The position numbers were made by a program, and so were the translations under genes. Of a stretch of 64,000 bases of DNA, positions 27,901 through 35,020 are shown one piece after another (the stretch's first letter is position 1; every line of letters starts with the position of its first letter). The notes beneath the pieces were generated by a model. It was not told the origin of the DNA. It did not search any database and saw only the letters and a list, made by a program, of their open reading frames with translations. This stretch comes from an uncultured Spirochaetaceae bacterium (GTDB lineage Bacteria > Spirochaetota > Spirochaetia > Treponematales > Treponemataceae), in assembly GCA_902802305.1 (NCBI GenBank), contig CADCLG010000014.1, forward strand, positions 51,572 to 115,571. Direction: 5' to 3'.

Positions 27901-28104
27901 GCCTTCATCAAGATTTAAAATCATGGAATTATGTTCTGGAATGACAGTTTGTTTCTTTTCATTTTTTTCGGATTTTTTTAGTTCGATTTTTGTATCAGAA
28001 GAAAAATGATCCGTGGGCTTGTCTGAGGAGTTTTCATTTTTATTACAGCTTGAAAAAAGCAGGGTAAAAATAAAACAACTGATGAGTAATTTTTTTGAGT
28101 TCAT
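21958..28104 (-). CDS. bacterial alpha-2-macroglobulin, thioester type, lipoprotein
   Basis: A 2048-residue protease-trapping protein, longer than E. coli YfhM (about 1650). It begins with a lipoprotein signal (LISCFIFTLLFSSC) and a low-complexity Ser/Lys/Asn-rich tether. Repeated beta-sandwich MG domains fill the N-terminal two-thirds (PKTKSISGAEIKGQTTFRT; FVDRGLYKPGETVTFRG; DRGVLDLINYHVSNP). PVIFTDENGQAKVTFTMPDSLTTYRITA is the conserved MG10-type signature. The thioester motif is intact as CLEQ at Cys1557 in YPYGCLEQQSS, followed by the alpha-alpha toroid (TED, about 1540-1830) and a C-terminal MG domain ending in FTFRAARRGIYPTPPVQAECMYEPEIFGRS. Expected to trap foreign proteases at the cell envelope, together with PBP1C. 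Confidence 0.95.
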   Translation of the reverse strand: MNSKKLLISCFIFTLLFSSCNKNENSSDKPTDHFSSDTKIELKKSEKNEKKQTVIPEHNSMILNLDEGNNVSFESLQTFMKPDYTPEYAENPEDKEASNSKIASNGKKSDSVIPGIRKLGEYMTKYSSERKITFNKNNQQLIDDSDDNDKVFLVEDWGPQGHVPSQSENPSFYVVFSKPVHALAALEEPTDKSDILSIEPAIKGVFRWYGTKHLAFEASEPADPAIEYRIIVNPKTKSISGAEIKGQTTFRTTADKIEIKRMYGGYMEKGESAYTWTTGALPPYENRFFLMLNYKITEERLKEILNVKIGTRNAEYTSKILFAPESDLWGFNENFIKYNLDEKKSNSFIITVTDNVPHNASITASIKYSNSSETYETLKPFEISEVEEYTDYSYGQKQHPLTIRFSQTPDKSTIVDNISFDFDYKLTEDNFEISERNLILYNLPIDFDEKHKITFNTNIKDVFGQNLVLKTKTYSFTVKNAQAYIKFLDYGSKMLEAQFPHKMVFEYQNLEANSYYKIQGTDNPFDLKTEYQRFTDVFPNGNQTIPTDVKNKRQFMEIDFDPYLKNGYGFVKFDSFTTRRYYDNWDEQWEYDTDNHPMTIQVTDLGITARLGINRAVLLVRSLSSGKPVANAKVNILLGQEYSNRSLNSDSILASGTTDENGLCIIEYTEEQIIRYEYACSNNYTNDSLIVDVINGDDRAAFIPDSHSTWNFNVNNGSRSKVRKPQQQTFMFVDRGLYKPGETVTFRGIDKDQLLGTLKSHTGTYSISFKSSSWNAPDIMEPILGETSESGGFYGTIKLPDDLEPGSYEIKYTRTDNSVGAEPRSYYITIAEFERLKIQAGIKVPDITYYGGDKLSSELSAEYLAGGSLNGAAYTASWFKQGTSFEPDTPETKDYNFGPYNQYSGRTYYSEDQGNLSTSGTAQLACNSEKITDGKPYQYRVEASVTDVSNQQITTAASVFVHPALYYVGLKNASNISGFAKKGQKLNFPYILTDIYGNLLQTKDIDAKVSDLSYSLSRDEWTMVHEQSVYSNIYQRYQKTTIEESSGSVKIDSAGSLEITPENTGWYTLQISGKDSKNNPVITSIGFYVTGSGMSWYGSDDSEEITLTPNQNLYNPGDTAQILLQSPLQKGDYLITVEREGIFTQEVRHFDEPANVIEVPIAGNYVPVVYVSVSSYSDRVGTPNYQYGETDLDKPKGYFGVTAINVNPYVRAFSVDIESSKKTYRPGEEATITLTARKGGKPLANAELTVMAVDRGVLDLINYHVSNPIDFFYNSYKYPLCVKGGDSRALLMDPVTYSVKNLAGGDAEAASDEEKDNERKDFRPTAVFEPVIFTDENGQAKVTFTMPDSLTTYRITAFGVKEDLFALQEDEVKVQNPINIQQVQPRKLRERDTAECGVLITNLDSESQRVTVSLETRSPTKNTKEDELAGRKTIPGKAYVDGKNEHTVMVAAGDSTVVYFDVGAEKEGTVELVYSIKSELLNEKLISPIKIEKTYVYETVTMIGSTDNQDVAKSTEALIIPGFAKDGKGALSVTLDATRLGMLGGAVNYLFDYPYGCLEQQSSRVLPLVLFEDYIDVFGLDSKVKDIKTCVKNYTSSWAKVQLEDGSFPYWPDGTRGSLYVSIRIAHICAAAIQRGYSRDELEINLRTLSSYIAKEVTSYTYTNNDYLKAYACYVMKLLGYHNLDNELNNLYRKIDSLTLSAAAYVSLAFAEDMGLSSLTKASEINKIIRPYLQPVERSVTILDPNRKDDYWFWYESPAEQMAIILQAFVKVDPNDQMVDRLLFTLMKNQSMGYWKNTASTAKVLEAIYTYIKMRNLDNTDFTGTAKIDGKSVMTEAFTGVGAKPKTLVLPFENEIISSLEKDKTIPITFEKNGPGQLYYTAEMKYALPDEMQCARDEGLKIVYTISDYETGEEIKTSGSYDSLLTLESGKLYKATVRVESIRNRTYVALRSPIPSGAEILDSTFVTTSSKGETSVESEGWGHWLSNKTIYDNEIQFFWDNFNVGSSTVSFTFRAARRGIYPTPPVQAECMYEPEIFGRSDGYLFQIK

Positions 28105-28124
28105 AATTTTCTCCTTAAAATATT

Positions 28125-29003
28125 TTAAGTAGTTTTTGCTTTATTCTGGTAATATTTTGCGGCTGTCCATTTAAGAACTGCCAGTGCGTATTTCATTTGA
28201 GATTCGTGCATAAAAATAAAATATTTTCGGTCGCCTGAAATAAGTTGCATCACGGTGTCGGTAATTGATGTTGCAGCGGTCAAAACGTGGATTGGAAACT
28301 CGATATTTTGTTGAGGGGATAAAATAACTACACGTTGATTTGTTATGATAAAATCACCTTCATTGTCTTTTTGGGTTGTTTGCGTTGCAAAGTAGATTTG
28401 TTCATTTGGATTAAGGCGCAGACGCAAAAAATGGACTAAAGGCATTTTACTGTCATCGTTTAGAGGGAGTTTATATTTTTCTGTATCGACATAAGGATTT
28501 TCATAGGCTTTCTTATCTTTTCGTCTGATATTTTGCCAGATTATCAAAAAGAACATTAGCAGGAAAAATAAAATAGAAAGTAAAAGCCGGCTGTATCTTC
28601 CTTTTGGATTTTTTTGAAGGGTGGATGGGAGCTTTTCTTTTTCTTGAGAATCTTTTTTATTTTTACCTTTCTTTTTTGATTGTTCGTTTTGTTCTGGTGG
28701 GGTTTGGATTGTTTCTTGTCCGCTTGAAGTGATTTGTTCTTGGTTTTGCTGTTCAGTTGCAATTGGTAGTTCCAGGGCTGTATCCTTTTTTTCGCCAGGT
28801 TCAAAAAGCAGCATAAAAAGAATAAGCGCAATATAAAGAACAGAAAGGGTTGAGGTTAAAATGATTTTAATCTTCTTTTTCCAGTCAGTATAAAACCACA
28901 TTAAGGCAAGACCGATTGGAATAAGAACAATAGAAGCGATGCAAATTATTGTTAAAATCGAAAAAAGTTTTTTCTTTGAAATATTAGTTTTATTGTTCCC
29001 CAT
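28125..29003 (-). CDS. membrane protein of unknown function with PH-like C-terminal domain
   Basis: A 292-residue protein, family not recognised. Two hydrophobic segments lie at about 15-37 and 45-67, then a low-complexity Gln/Lys/Glu linker (about 75-130, with KKKGKNKKDSQEKEK), a third membrane segment (RLLLSILFFLLMFFLIIW, about 142-160), and a soluble domain (185-285). That domain, with LNPNEQIYFATQTTQ, GDFIITNQRVVILSPQQNIEFPI and ISGDRKYFIFMH, reads like a bacterial PH/GRAM-like fold. It ends 20 bases before the macroglobulin start and begins 8 bases after the ABC ATPase stop, so it is in the same transcription unit. Confidence 0.6.
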   Translation of the reverse strand: MGNNKTNISKKKLFSILTIICIASIVLIPIGLALMWFYTDWKKKIKIILTSTLSVLYIALILFMLLFEPGEKKDTALELPIATEQQNQEQITSSGQETIQTPPEQNEQSKKKGKNKKDSQEKEKLPSTLQKNPKGRYSRLLLSILFFLLMFFLIIWQNIRRKDKKAYENPYVDTEKYKLPLNDDSKMPLVHFLRLRLNPNEQIYFATQTTQKDNEGDFIITNQRVVILSPQQNIEFPIHVLTAATSITDTVMQLISGDRKYFIFMHESQMKYALAVLKWTAAKYYQNKAKTT

Positions 29004-29011
29004 TTTCCCAA

Positions 29012-29860
29012 TTATTTAATTTTCCCACATAAAACCTGCTTTTTATTATAAACCGAATGTTCATAAATTTGAAGTTCTGTATTGTAAGTATATAGAAGAT
29101 TTTCTTCTGTAAAGATATTTTCTACGGTGCCACAAATTAAAGGTTTTTGAGGTGGAAGAAATGCAATTTTATCTGCTATACGAGAGGCGAGATTTACGTC
29201 GTGTATAGAAATTAAGACAGCTATATCTTCTTCTTTTGCGATTTTTTTAAGGTTGTCTAAAAGTATTGGTTCATATACAAAATCTAAGTTGGAAGCAGGC
29301 TCGTCAAGCAGGAGAAACTCTGGAGCTTGTGCCAGAGCTCTTGCAATACGGACTTTTTGGAATTCACCGCCAGAAAGAGAATGAACGCTTCTTTCTGCAT
29401 ATTCTGAAAGCTGCATTTGCTGTATTATTTTTTCGACAATAGTGTAGTCTTCTGGACTGTACCAGCCGTTTTTGGTGTAGGAATAGCGTCCCTGCAAAAT
29501 CAGTTCCTTTACTGTAAAATCCCAGGTTGAATATTCATTCTGCTGCATGAAAGCAACTTTTTGAGCGATTTGTTTTTGAGATAGTTCAGAAAGCTTTATA
29601 TAGTGTGAATCATGCATAATGGCAGGCGTTGTTTCTGCTGTAACTTTAAGATTAGAAAGGCTATTGCCTAGTCCTGCCAAAATTGTCATCAAGGTAGATT
29701 TTCCACTTCCATTTGGACCGCAAAGACAGACAAAGTCCCCTTGTTCTATTTCAATGCTTACGTTATTGATGATTTGTTTTGTTTGAGAACCTGTTTTATA
29801 GCTTGCGCTTAAGTTTTTACAAAAAAGTTTATCTTTCATAGTGTCTATTTTTTTAAACAT
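29012..29860 (-). CDS. ABC transporter ATP-binding protein (BtuD/FecE family)
   Basis: Cytoplasmic ATPase of a BtuCD-type importer. Walker A GPNGSGKST, Q-loop MQQNEYSTWDF, signature LSGGEFQKVRIARALAQ, Walker B FLLLDEP and switch His in ISIHDVN are all present. As written it has 282 residues; the start may instead be the ATG at 29839, which would avoid a 16-base overlap with the permease gene. Neither candidate has a good ribosome site, so coupling to the permease is likely. Together with the two upstream genes it forms a complete importer for a siderophore, haem or corrinoid. Confidence 0.92.
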   Translation of the reverse strand: MFKKIDTMKDKLFCKNLSASYKTGSQTKQIINNVSIEIEQGDFVCLCGPNGSGKSTLMTILAGLGNSLSNLKVTAETTPAIMHDSHYIKLSELSQKQIAQKVAFMQQNEYSTWDFTVKELILQGRYSYTKNGWYSPEDYTIVEKIIQQMQLSEYAERSVHSLSGGEFQKVRIARALAQAPEFLLLDEPASNLDFVYEPILLDNLKKIAKEEDIAVLISIHDVNLASRIADKIAFLPPQKPLICGTVENIFTEENLLYTYNTELQIYEHSVYNKKQVLCGKIK

Positions 29861-30861
29861 AACGATAGGAAGAAGGGGACCCCCAAAATTGCTGTTATAA
29901 TTCCGGCTGGTAATTCTGATGGCGCGATTACTACACGGGCTAATGTGTCTGAAAGTAAGAGAAGAATAGCACCAAAAATCATACTAAAGGGAATTAAAAC
30001 TTTACTTTTTGAACCAATCATTTTTCGGACTAAATGAGGAGCAATCAATCCAACAAAACTGATGGTTCCGCCTGCACAAACTGCTGCACTTACTGCAAGT
30101 GCACCACAAATTAAAACTAAAATCCTAAGTTTATTTACTTCAACTCCAAGGGATTGAGCTGTTGTTTCTCCGCAAGTAAGAAGATCTAAAGGGCGAGCAA
30201 TAAAAAACATTATAAAAATTGAAAGGAAAGATGGAATCAAAATAAAAAGTAATTCTTTCCAGCCTCGTCCGTTAAAGCTTCCCAAAATCCAGGTGTATAC
30301 AGAATGTAACTCTTTGCTGCTGGATAAAAGTACAATAGATGAAATTGATGAATACAAGGTTCCAAGTGCAGTTCCGCAAAGAAGCAGCATAACCGATGAT
30401 TTTTTTCCAGCATTTGAAAAGGCAAGGACTGTAACTAAAGCTCCGGCACCAATTGCACCTAAAAAAGCGGCCAAATTAACTGGAGAAATCAGATATAATA
30501 CAGCTTGAAAACCAGTATAGGTTATAAAAACGTTAGCAATTACAGCTCCAAGAGTTGCTCCAGAACTGATTCCCATGATTCCAGGTTCTGCAAGTGGATT
30601 TCTGAAAAATAGCTGAAAAACTGCGCCACTACCACCGAGTAAGATTCCTGTAAGCAGAACTAAAAGTGCTCGGGGGAGTCGTAAATCTAAAATAATTATT
30701 TTTGTAAAGGGATTAGAGGTTGTGGAAGCAGATGTTGGATTAAAAGTGTTAAAAAATTCAGACAGTTTTATTTTTTCTGCGCCAACCGTTATTGCAAGAA
30801 AAAAGGCAAAAATAAGAAGAAATATTGATATGATTTGAATTATAAAAACTCTCTTTTTCAT
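29845..30861 (-). CDS. ABC importer permease, FecCD/BtuC family
   Basis: A 338-residue polytopic membrane protein with about ten hydrophobic segments. Typical FecCD signatures: LDLRLPRALLVLLTGILLGGSGAVFQLFFRNPLAEPGIMGISSGATLGA in the N-terminal half (quoted here as family landmarks LRLPRALL and NPLAEPGIMGISSGA), GTISFVGLIAPHLVRKMIG, and SELPAGIITAILGVPFFL at the C-terminus. It forms the channel for the importer with the ATPase downstream and the binding protein upstream (26-base gap). Confidence 0.93.
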   Translation of the reverse strand: MKKRVFIIQIISIFLLIFAFFLAITVGAEKIKLSEFFNTFNPTSASTTSNPFTKIIILDLRLPRALLVLLTGILLGGSGAVFQLFFRNPLAEPGIMGISSGATLGAVIANVFITYTGFQAVLYLISPVNLAAFLGAIGAGALVTVLAFSNAGKKSSVMLLLCGTALGTLYSSISSIVLLSSSKELHSVYTWILGSFNGRGWKELLFILIPSFLSIFIMFFIARPLDLLTCGETTAQSLGVEVNKLRILVLICGALAVSAAVCAGGTISFVGLIAPHLVRKMIGSKSKVLIPFSMIFGAILLLLSDTLARVVIAPSELPAGIITAILGVPFFLSLCLKK

Positions 30862-30887
30862 TCCTTCTCTTATAGATTTAAATTGAT

Positions 30888-31838
30888 TTATTGGTTTATA
30901 TAATTATAAATCGTTTTTACAGATTCTCCAATCCTTGCGCCAGGCCTGGTAATCAGATTATCATCGATTACATAGATTCTTTTATTTTTTACAGCAGGTA
31001 GATTTTCCCAGCCTATTCGGGCAATAACTGATTCTTCTGTTATACCTGATGTTGCTGGAACAAAAATAACTTGCGGTTGTCTGTGGATTATGCTTTCTTC
31101 ACTTACGATAGGATAAGGTGAATCAATATCATCAAAAATATTTTTTCCGCCAGCAGTAGTAATTATGTCATTTATAAAAGAAGATTTTCCGGCTGTCATA
31201 TAAGGAGAGTTCCAGACTTCGTAGTATACGGTGATTTCGGAAAGTGGATTGTCAACTACTGTTGCTTTTCGGGCATTTTCTGTGCATTCGGCGATAGTTT
31301 TTTCAATTTGTGCAACTACTTGTCTGGCTTTTTCTTCGTGACCAGTAATTGTTCCGATTTCAATAATTTCTTTTTTAACGTCGTTTATAGAGTTTGCTGT
31401 TGAAAGATAATATCTTATGTTATACTGATTCAGCTGGTCTATTAAGAAATTATGCATTCCGTCGGTCATGTAAACAAAATCTGGATTAAAGGAAAGGATT
31501 TTTTCAATGCTCAAGGTTTTTCCATCAAAACCGCCGACTATTGGTAATTTTGTAGCTTCTGGTGGATAATCTGTGAATTGAGAGACTGCTGCAATTTGAG
31601 ATTCTGCGCCAACTGCAAAAAGGATTTCACTGCTGGCAGGAGATAGGGAAACTATCTTTGCTGGAAAAGACTTTTCTGTAAGGGAAGAAGTTGTGCTTGA
31701 TGAATCAGTCTTTAAAGAATCTGTTTTTTTTGAACAGTCAATAAAAATAACTGCAAATAAAGAAAGCAGAGCTATAACTAAAACAATATTATTACACCGA
31801 CTTAATATTTCCGTCGCCGAAAGTTTTTTGAAAAACAT
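30888..31838 (-). CDS. periplasmic metal/corrinoid/siderophore-binding protein (BtuF/FecB-like)
   Basis: A 316-residue cluster A-II substrate-binding protein. The N-terminal hydrophobic segment (NIVLVIALLSLFAVIFIDC) fits a lipoprotein anchor with Cys about 35. The mature part has KIVSLSPASSEILFAVGAESQIAAVSQFTDYPPEA, LSIEKILSFNPDFVYMTDG, a long backbone helix around 150-190, and a C-terminal IGWENLPAVKNKRIYVIDDNLITRPGARIGE. That set is typical of BtuF-like proteins. It is the first gene of the btuFCD-like set and lies 26 bases after pyrE. Ligand cannot be told from sequence; no cobalamin riboswitch was seen. Confidence 0.88.
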   Translation of the reverse strand: MFFKKLSATEILSRCNNIVLVIALLSLFAVIFIDCSKKTDSLKTDSSSTTSSLTEKSFPAKIVSLSPASSEILFAVGAESQIAAVSQFTDYPPEATKLPIVGGFDGKTLSIEKILSFNPDFVYMTDGMHNFLIDQLNQYNIRYYLSTANSINDVKKEIIEIGTITGHEEKARQVVAQIEKTIAECTENARKATVVDNPLSEITVYYEVWNSPYMTAGKSSFINDIITTAGGKNIFDDIDSPYPIVSEESIIHRQPQVIFVPATSGITEESVIARIGWENLPAVKNKRIYVIDDNLITRPGARIGESVKTIYNYINQ

Positions 31839-31864
31839 TTTTTTACCACTTTTTTATATGATGC

Positions 31865-32551
31865 TTATTTTACACCCCATTGAGCGTAATATTCATCAAG
31901 TTGTTTTTTTAACTCTTCCGTTATAACTTTTTTATCACCGTTTGTATAAAGGGCTTCCATAACTTCATCCATTGTAACAATTGCGGTAGTTTTAAAGTTA
32001 TATTTTTCGCTGATTACTTCCAGCGCAGATTTATTTGAATCGGGAGCTCGTTCCATGCGATTTAGAGAAACAATTTCGCCGACAATTTTAATTCCGCCCT
32101 CAACGCTTTCCTGTGCACGGATTTTTGGATAAACTTCTTCGATTGATTTACCCGAAGTTGTAACATCTTCTATAATAATAACCCGGTCACCGTCTTTGAT
32201 TTTGTAACCTAATATACTGCCTTTGTCTGCTCCGTGATCTTTTTCTTCCTTTCGGTCGCAGCAGTATTTTACTTCTTTTCCATATAATTCGTAGTAAGCA
32301 ATTGAAGTTGCAACTGCAAGAGGAATGCCTTTATAGGCTGGTCCAAAGAATACGTCAAAATCATCACCAAAGGTATTGTGGATGGCCTGTGCATAAAACT
32401 TTCCAAGTCTGAAAAGCTGAGAACCTGTGATATAAGCACCTGCGTTCATAAAGAAAGGTGATTGTCGTCCGCTTTTGAGAGTGAACGAACCGAACTTCAA
32501 AACCTGGCATTCCAGCATAAAATCAATAAAATCTTTTTTGTATTGTTCCAT
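31865..32551 (-). CDS. pyrE: orotate phosphoribosyltransferase
   Basis: Makes orotidine 5'-phosphate from orotate and PRPP in pyrimidine synthesis. The 228 residues match the longer PyrE class: FGSFTLKSGRQSPFFMNAG, FFGPAYKGIPLAVATS, DRKEEKDHGADKGSILGYKI and the PRPP motif VIIIEDVTTSGKSIEE. The gene begins the leftward run that continues with the ABC importer. The first ATG is used; upstream bases are AT-rich and include no strong ribosome site. Confidence 0.96.
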   Translation of the reverse strand: MEQYKKDFIDFMLECQVLKFGSFTLKSGRQSPFFMNAGAYITGSQLFRLGKFYAQAIHNTFGDDFDVFFGPAYKGIPLAVATSIAYYELYGKEVKYCCDRKEEKDHGADKGSILGYKIKDGDRVIIIEDVTTSGKSIEEVYPKIRAQESVEGGIKIVGEIVSLNRMERAPDSNKSALEVISEKYNFKTTAIVTMDEVMEALYTNGDKKVITEELKKQLDEYYAQWGVK

Positions 32552-32655
32552 GCGTTCTATTTTAATGAAAAAACATAGTTAAAACAATCTAAATACATGT
32601 AAATCATTTTTGTAATATAATATAATCAAAGTATAAAAGTTTTGGAGGTAAAAAA

Positions 32656-33372
32656 GTGAAAAAGGTTTTAATTGCTTTTCTGATGATTTTCTCATGGTCG
32701 GCTTTTGCTGAAAACTGGGTTTCTTTAGGTGAGATTTCTTTTAAATGTCCGGAAAATGTGGATTTAGATTTTAGGGTAGCAAGTGATAATGAAAATTACA
32801 GTTCATTTTATAAGCAGACAAAGGAGCGTGGTAATAATGCTTTGACGGTCAGAGTTCTTTCTTTTAATGAGTTTGTTAAATATGAAAATGATAACTGGCA
32901 TACTATAAAAAATGATAAGAATTATGAATCCTATAAACAAAGCATTTTAAAAAATAATAAATGGTATGGAGAAGGTCCTGCCGAAACTTGTATACAGAAT
33001 GTTTACGAAAATAAAGGAATGCTTTTTGCTGTTAGTTATGACTTCCAATCCTTATGGTACGTAAGCGATGTGGGTGCTTATAGTTTTGCAGTTTTTACTG
33101 ATTACAAAGTTTATTTATTCACTTTGCACTTTACAAAAACAACGGGTAATCCTGATGACAAAATCTTAAAGCAGTTGGATAAATATGTTCATCGGGTTTA
33201 TCCGGGAGTAAAACTGGGTGAAATGCCTGGAGAACAGCATGACGGATGGATGTTTAATGAAGGTATTGATGAGCATAATCTTTATAATGATATTCGGGAA
33301 AAGAAAACTGGTGTAAAAGAAGTTGATATATTCCAGCAGCAGTTTGAGACAATTATAAACAGTATTGATTGA
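32656..33372 (+). CDS. secreted protein of unknown function, GTG start
   Basis: A 238-residue protein with a signal peptide (KKVLIAFLMIFSWSAFAE). The mature part is soluble, with no motif I recognise; EKNWVSLGEISFKCPENVDLDF-like opening residues suggest a beta-rich domain followed by QLDKYVHRVYPGV near residue 180. Initiation is at GTG 32656, supported by GGAGG 8 bases upstream and by the signal peptide beginning there. A TATAAT at 32621-32626 is a plausible -10 element. It is convergent with the YARHG-protein gene, with 9 bases between the stops. Confidence 0.75.
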   Translation: MKKVLIAFLMIFSWSAFAENWVSLGEISFKCPENVDLDFRVASDNENYSSFYKQTKERGNNALTVRVLSFNEFVKYENDNWHTIKNDKNYESYKQSILKNNKWYGEGPAETCIQNVYENKGMLFAVSYDFQSLWYVSDVGAYSFAVFTDYKVYLFTLHFTKTTGNPDDKILKQLDKYVHRVYPGVKLGEMPGEQHDGWMFNEGIDEHNLYNDIREKKTGVKEVDIFQQQFETIINSID

Positions 33373-33381
33373 AATAATAGA

Positions 33382-34413
33382 TTATTTACGTCTAGCTTCT
33401 TCTTTTTGAATGGCCTGAATATTTGCAAGTTCAATTTCTGAAAGCTCAGATAATTCAACCTTATGGGAAGGCTTGTACCAATCCCAAGTTTTAAGCCAAT
33501 CATTCAAATCGGCAGATTGAAAAATATTTCCATGGCAGGCAAAAATTATGTTTCGCATATATCGGAGCTGTTCATTTGTAAAGAAAATTAAATCTTTTTC
33601 TGTGAGACGATTTTTTCCAAGCCTGTAATTTTGGTTGTCAAAATCTCCGTAGGGGTTGAACAAAAAATATTCATCTGCAATTTCAAATTTGAAAAGATCA
33701 AAAAAATCAGGAGAAACATTCTTTCTTATTATAGTGATTTTTTTACCATCGTTGGTAATTTGTGTATTTTTCCAGGAATCTGGGGTTTTCCATTCATCGG
33801 ATTCAACAAAAAAAGTTGAGTCATAAATAATGACTGAGGTTGAGGAAATATTATTTGTAATTTCTATTGTCTGGCTTCCTATTGGATTTTTCCAGGTTCG
33901 TCCTGTTCCAAAAAGGTATTCAACTGCTTTCCAGAAACCGCCATGACCATATTCGCAATCATAATCTACCGAGGTTTTTGTTATTGCTTTTGATGGAAAA
34001 GTAATATCGCGAACAAACCATAAATCAACAATATCAGCTTTATGGGCAGGAGTTTTTGTGCCATTGTCTTCGAGGATTTTATATTCAAGGCTTTTTCCGT
34101 TTAATGTAGTTTTAAAATTTTTAAGCTCGTTAGTTTCTGATGTTCCGTAATGCCATTGAGGGAATCCAACTTTTATGCTTGTGGAATCTCCTTCATTGTA
34201 AAACTCAAAATCAACATGTACATGATAGAGGCTTGGTTGCAGGTCAATTTTAATTATTTCGCTTTTCATTGAAATTGAAGGATGAGCACTAGACATAGGA
34301 GAGTCAATTGGAATTACGCTTCCGCCTGCGGCTTCTATATAGGCATCATTTGCATTAAGGAAAAAACAAAAACAGATAGATAAGAGGAATATTAAAAATC
34401 TTTTTTTATTCAT
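33382..34413 (-). CDS. exported protein with C-terminal YARHG domain
   Basis: A 343-residue exported protein. Signal peptide KKRFLIFLLSICFCFFLNA is followed by a beta-rich region of unknown family (about 25-250). The C-terminal 75 residues form a YARHG domain: LTEKDLIFFTNEQLRYMRNIIFACHGNIF, then DLNDWLKTWDWYKP; here the name motif reads FACHG. YARHG domains sit on extracellular bacterial proteins and may bind wall components; function is not established. The downstream tail is Glu-rich. Confidence 0.8.
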   Translation of the reverse strand: MNKKRFLIFLLSICFCFFLNANDAYIEAAGGSVIPIDSPMSSAHPSISMKSEIIKIDLQPSLYHVHVDFEFYNEGDSTSIKVGFPQWHYGTSETNELKNFKTTLNGKSLEYKILEDNGTKTPAHKADIVDLWFVRDITFPSKAITKTSVDYDCEYGHGGFWKAVEYLFGTGRTWKNPIGSQTIEITNNISSTSVIIYDSTFFVESDEWKTPDSWKNTQITNDGKKITIIRKNVSPDFFDLFKFEIADEYFLFNPYGDFDNQNYRLGKNRLTEKDLIFFTNEQLRYMRNIIFACHGNIFQSADLNDWLKTWDWYKPSHKVELSELSEIELANIQAIQKEEARRK

Positions 34414-34447
34414 AGATTAATTATATAGAAAGTAATACTTATGTCTA

Positions 34448-34533
34448 TGGGGTTTTAGGGGCGGCGAGCCCCTAGGCGAGAGGGTAGCGGAAGACCGCAG
34501 CGCGGGGTGAAGCGAGGGGGAGACTTCCCCCTC
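34448..34533 (+). repeat. dispersed GC-rich element, family 1, copy A
   Basis: Gene-free segment with the modular pattern shared by copies at 41698-41850, 50380-50460 and 55995-56204. A 5' hairpin TAGGGGC-GGCGA-GCCCCTA (34456-34474) is followed by GAGGGTAGCGGAAGAC and a 3' hairpin GAGGGGGA-GACT-TCCCCCTC (34514-34533). This copy has the shortest middle section. It lies between the YARHG gene start and the small aconitase X subunit stop. Confidence 0.8.
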
Positions 34534-34545
34534 TTATGCTTTAAT

Positions 34546-34986
34546 TTACAGAATCCTTACAACGCCATCTTCGGTAACTTCAATTGTATCGCCGGTTTTT
34601 ACAGTATCAAGAAACTCCTGTCCCAGCTGGTCAATGGCAATCAGTTTGCTGTTTTCCCAAACTGCAGAAAGAATTACTCCAGCTCCAGCCAGAGAATCAA
34701 TGTGTTCAGAAAAAAGCAGACAAGCCGGATTTATTCCCATTGAACAGATTACCTGAATAACCATACCGCCGGTTGTTGAACCGATTGTCTGCGGCAGACA
34801 CAAAGCCTTTCCTGTGATATTCTTTTCAAAAATATCCTTGTTGTTCTGGTCTGCAACTATTACCTGCTTGGCTTTTGCAATTGCCGACTTCTGGAAGGTT
34901 GCCAGCGTATTCACACCCTGATGAGAAACAACTGCTTCTCCCTTGTAATATCCTTTATTTATAACTCGTCCTTTGAACTCTTTCAT
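34546..34986 (-). CDS. aconitase X small (swivel) subunit, DUF126
   Basis: A 146-residue swivelling beta/alpha domain of aconitase X (DUF126). Family marks: GRVINKGYYKGEAVVS at the start, ITGKALCLPQTIGSTTGGMVIQVI with the active-site Ser region, PACLLFSEHIDSLAGAGVILSA and a C-terminal GDTIEV. It works as a heterodimer with the large subunit encoded 34 bases upstream. Characterised bacterial relatives dehydrate cis-3-hydroxy-L-proline; archaeal ones dehydrate phosphomevalonate. Which applies here is not known. Confidence 0.88.
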   Translation of the reverse strand: MKEFKGRVINKGYYKGEAVVSHQGVNTLATFQKSAIAKAKQVIVADQNNKDIFEKNITGKALCLPQTIGSTTGGMVIQVICSMGINPACLLFSEHIDSLAGAGVILSAVWENSKLIAIDQLGQEFLDTVKTGDTIEVTEDGVVRIL

Positions 34987-35020
34987 ATAATGCTCCTATA
35001 AATGCTCGTTTCCACTTGCT

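Noticed and set aside
29012..31838. cobalamin riboswitch for the BtuFCD-like genes
   Set aside because: Gaps before these genes are too short and carry no B12-box-like sequence, so the ligand stays open.
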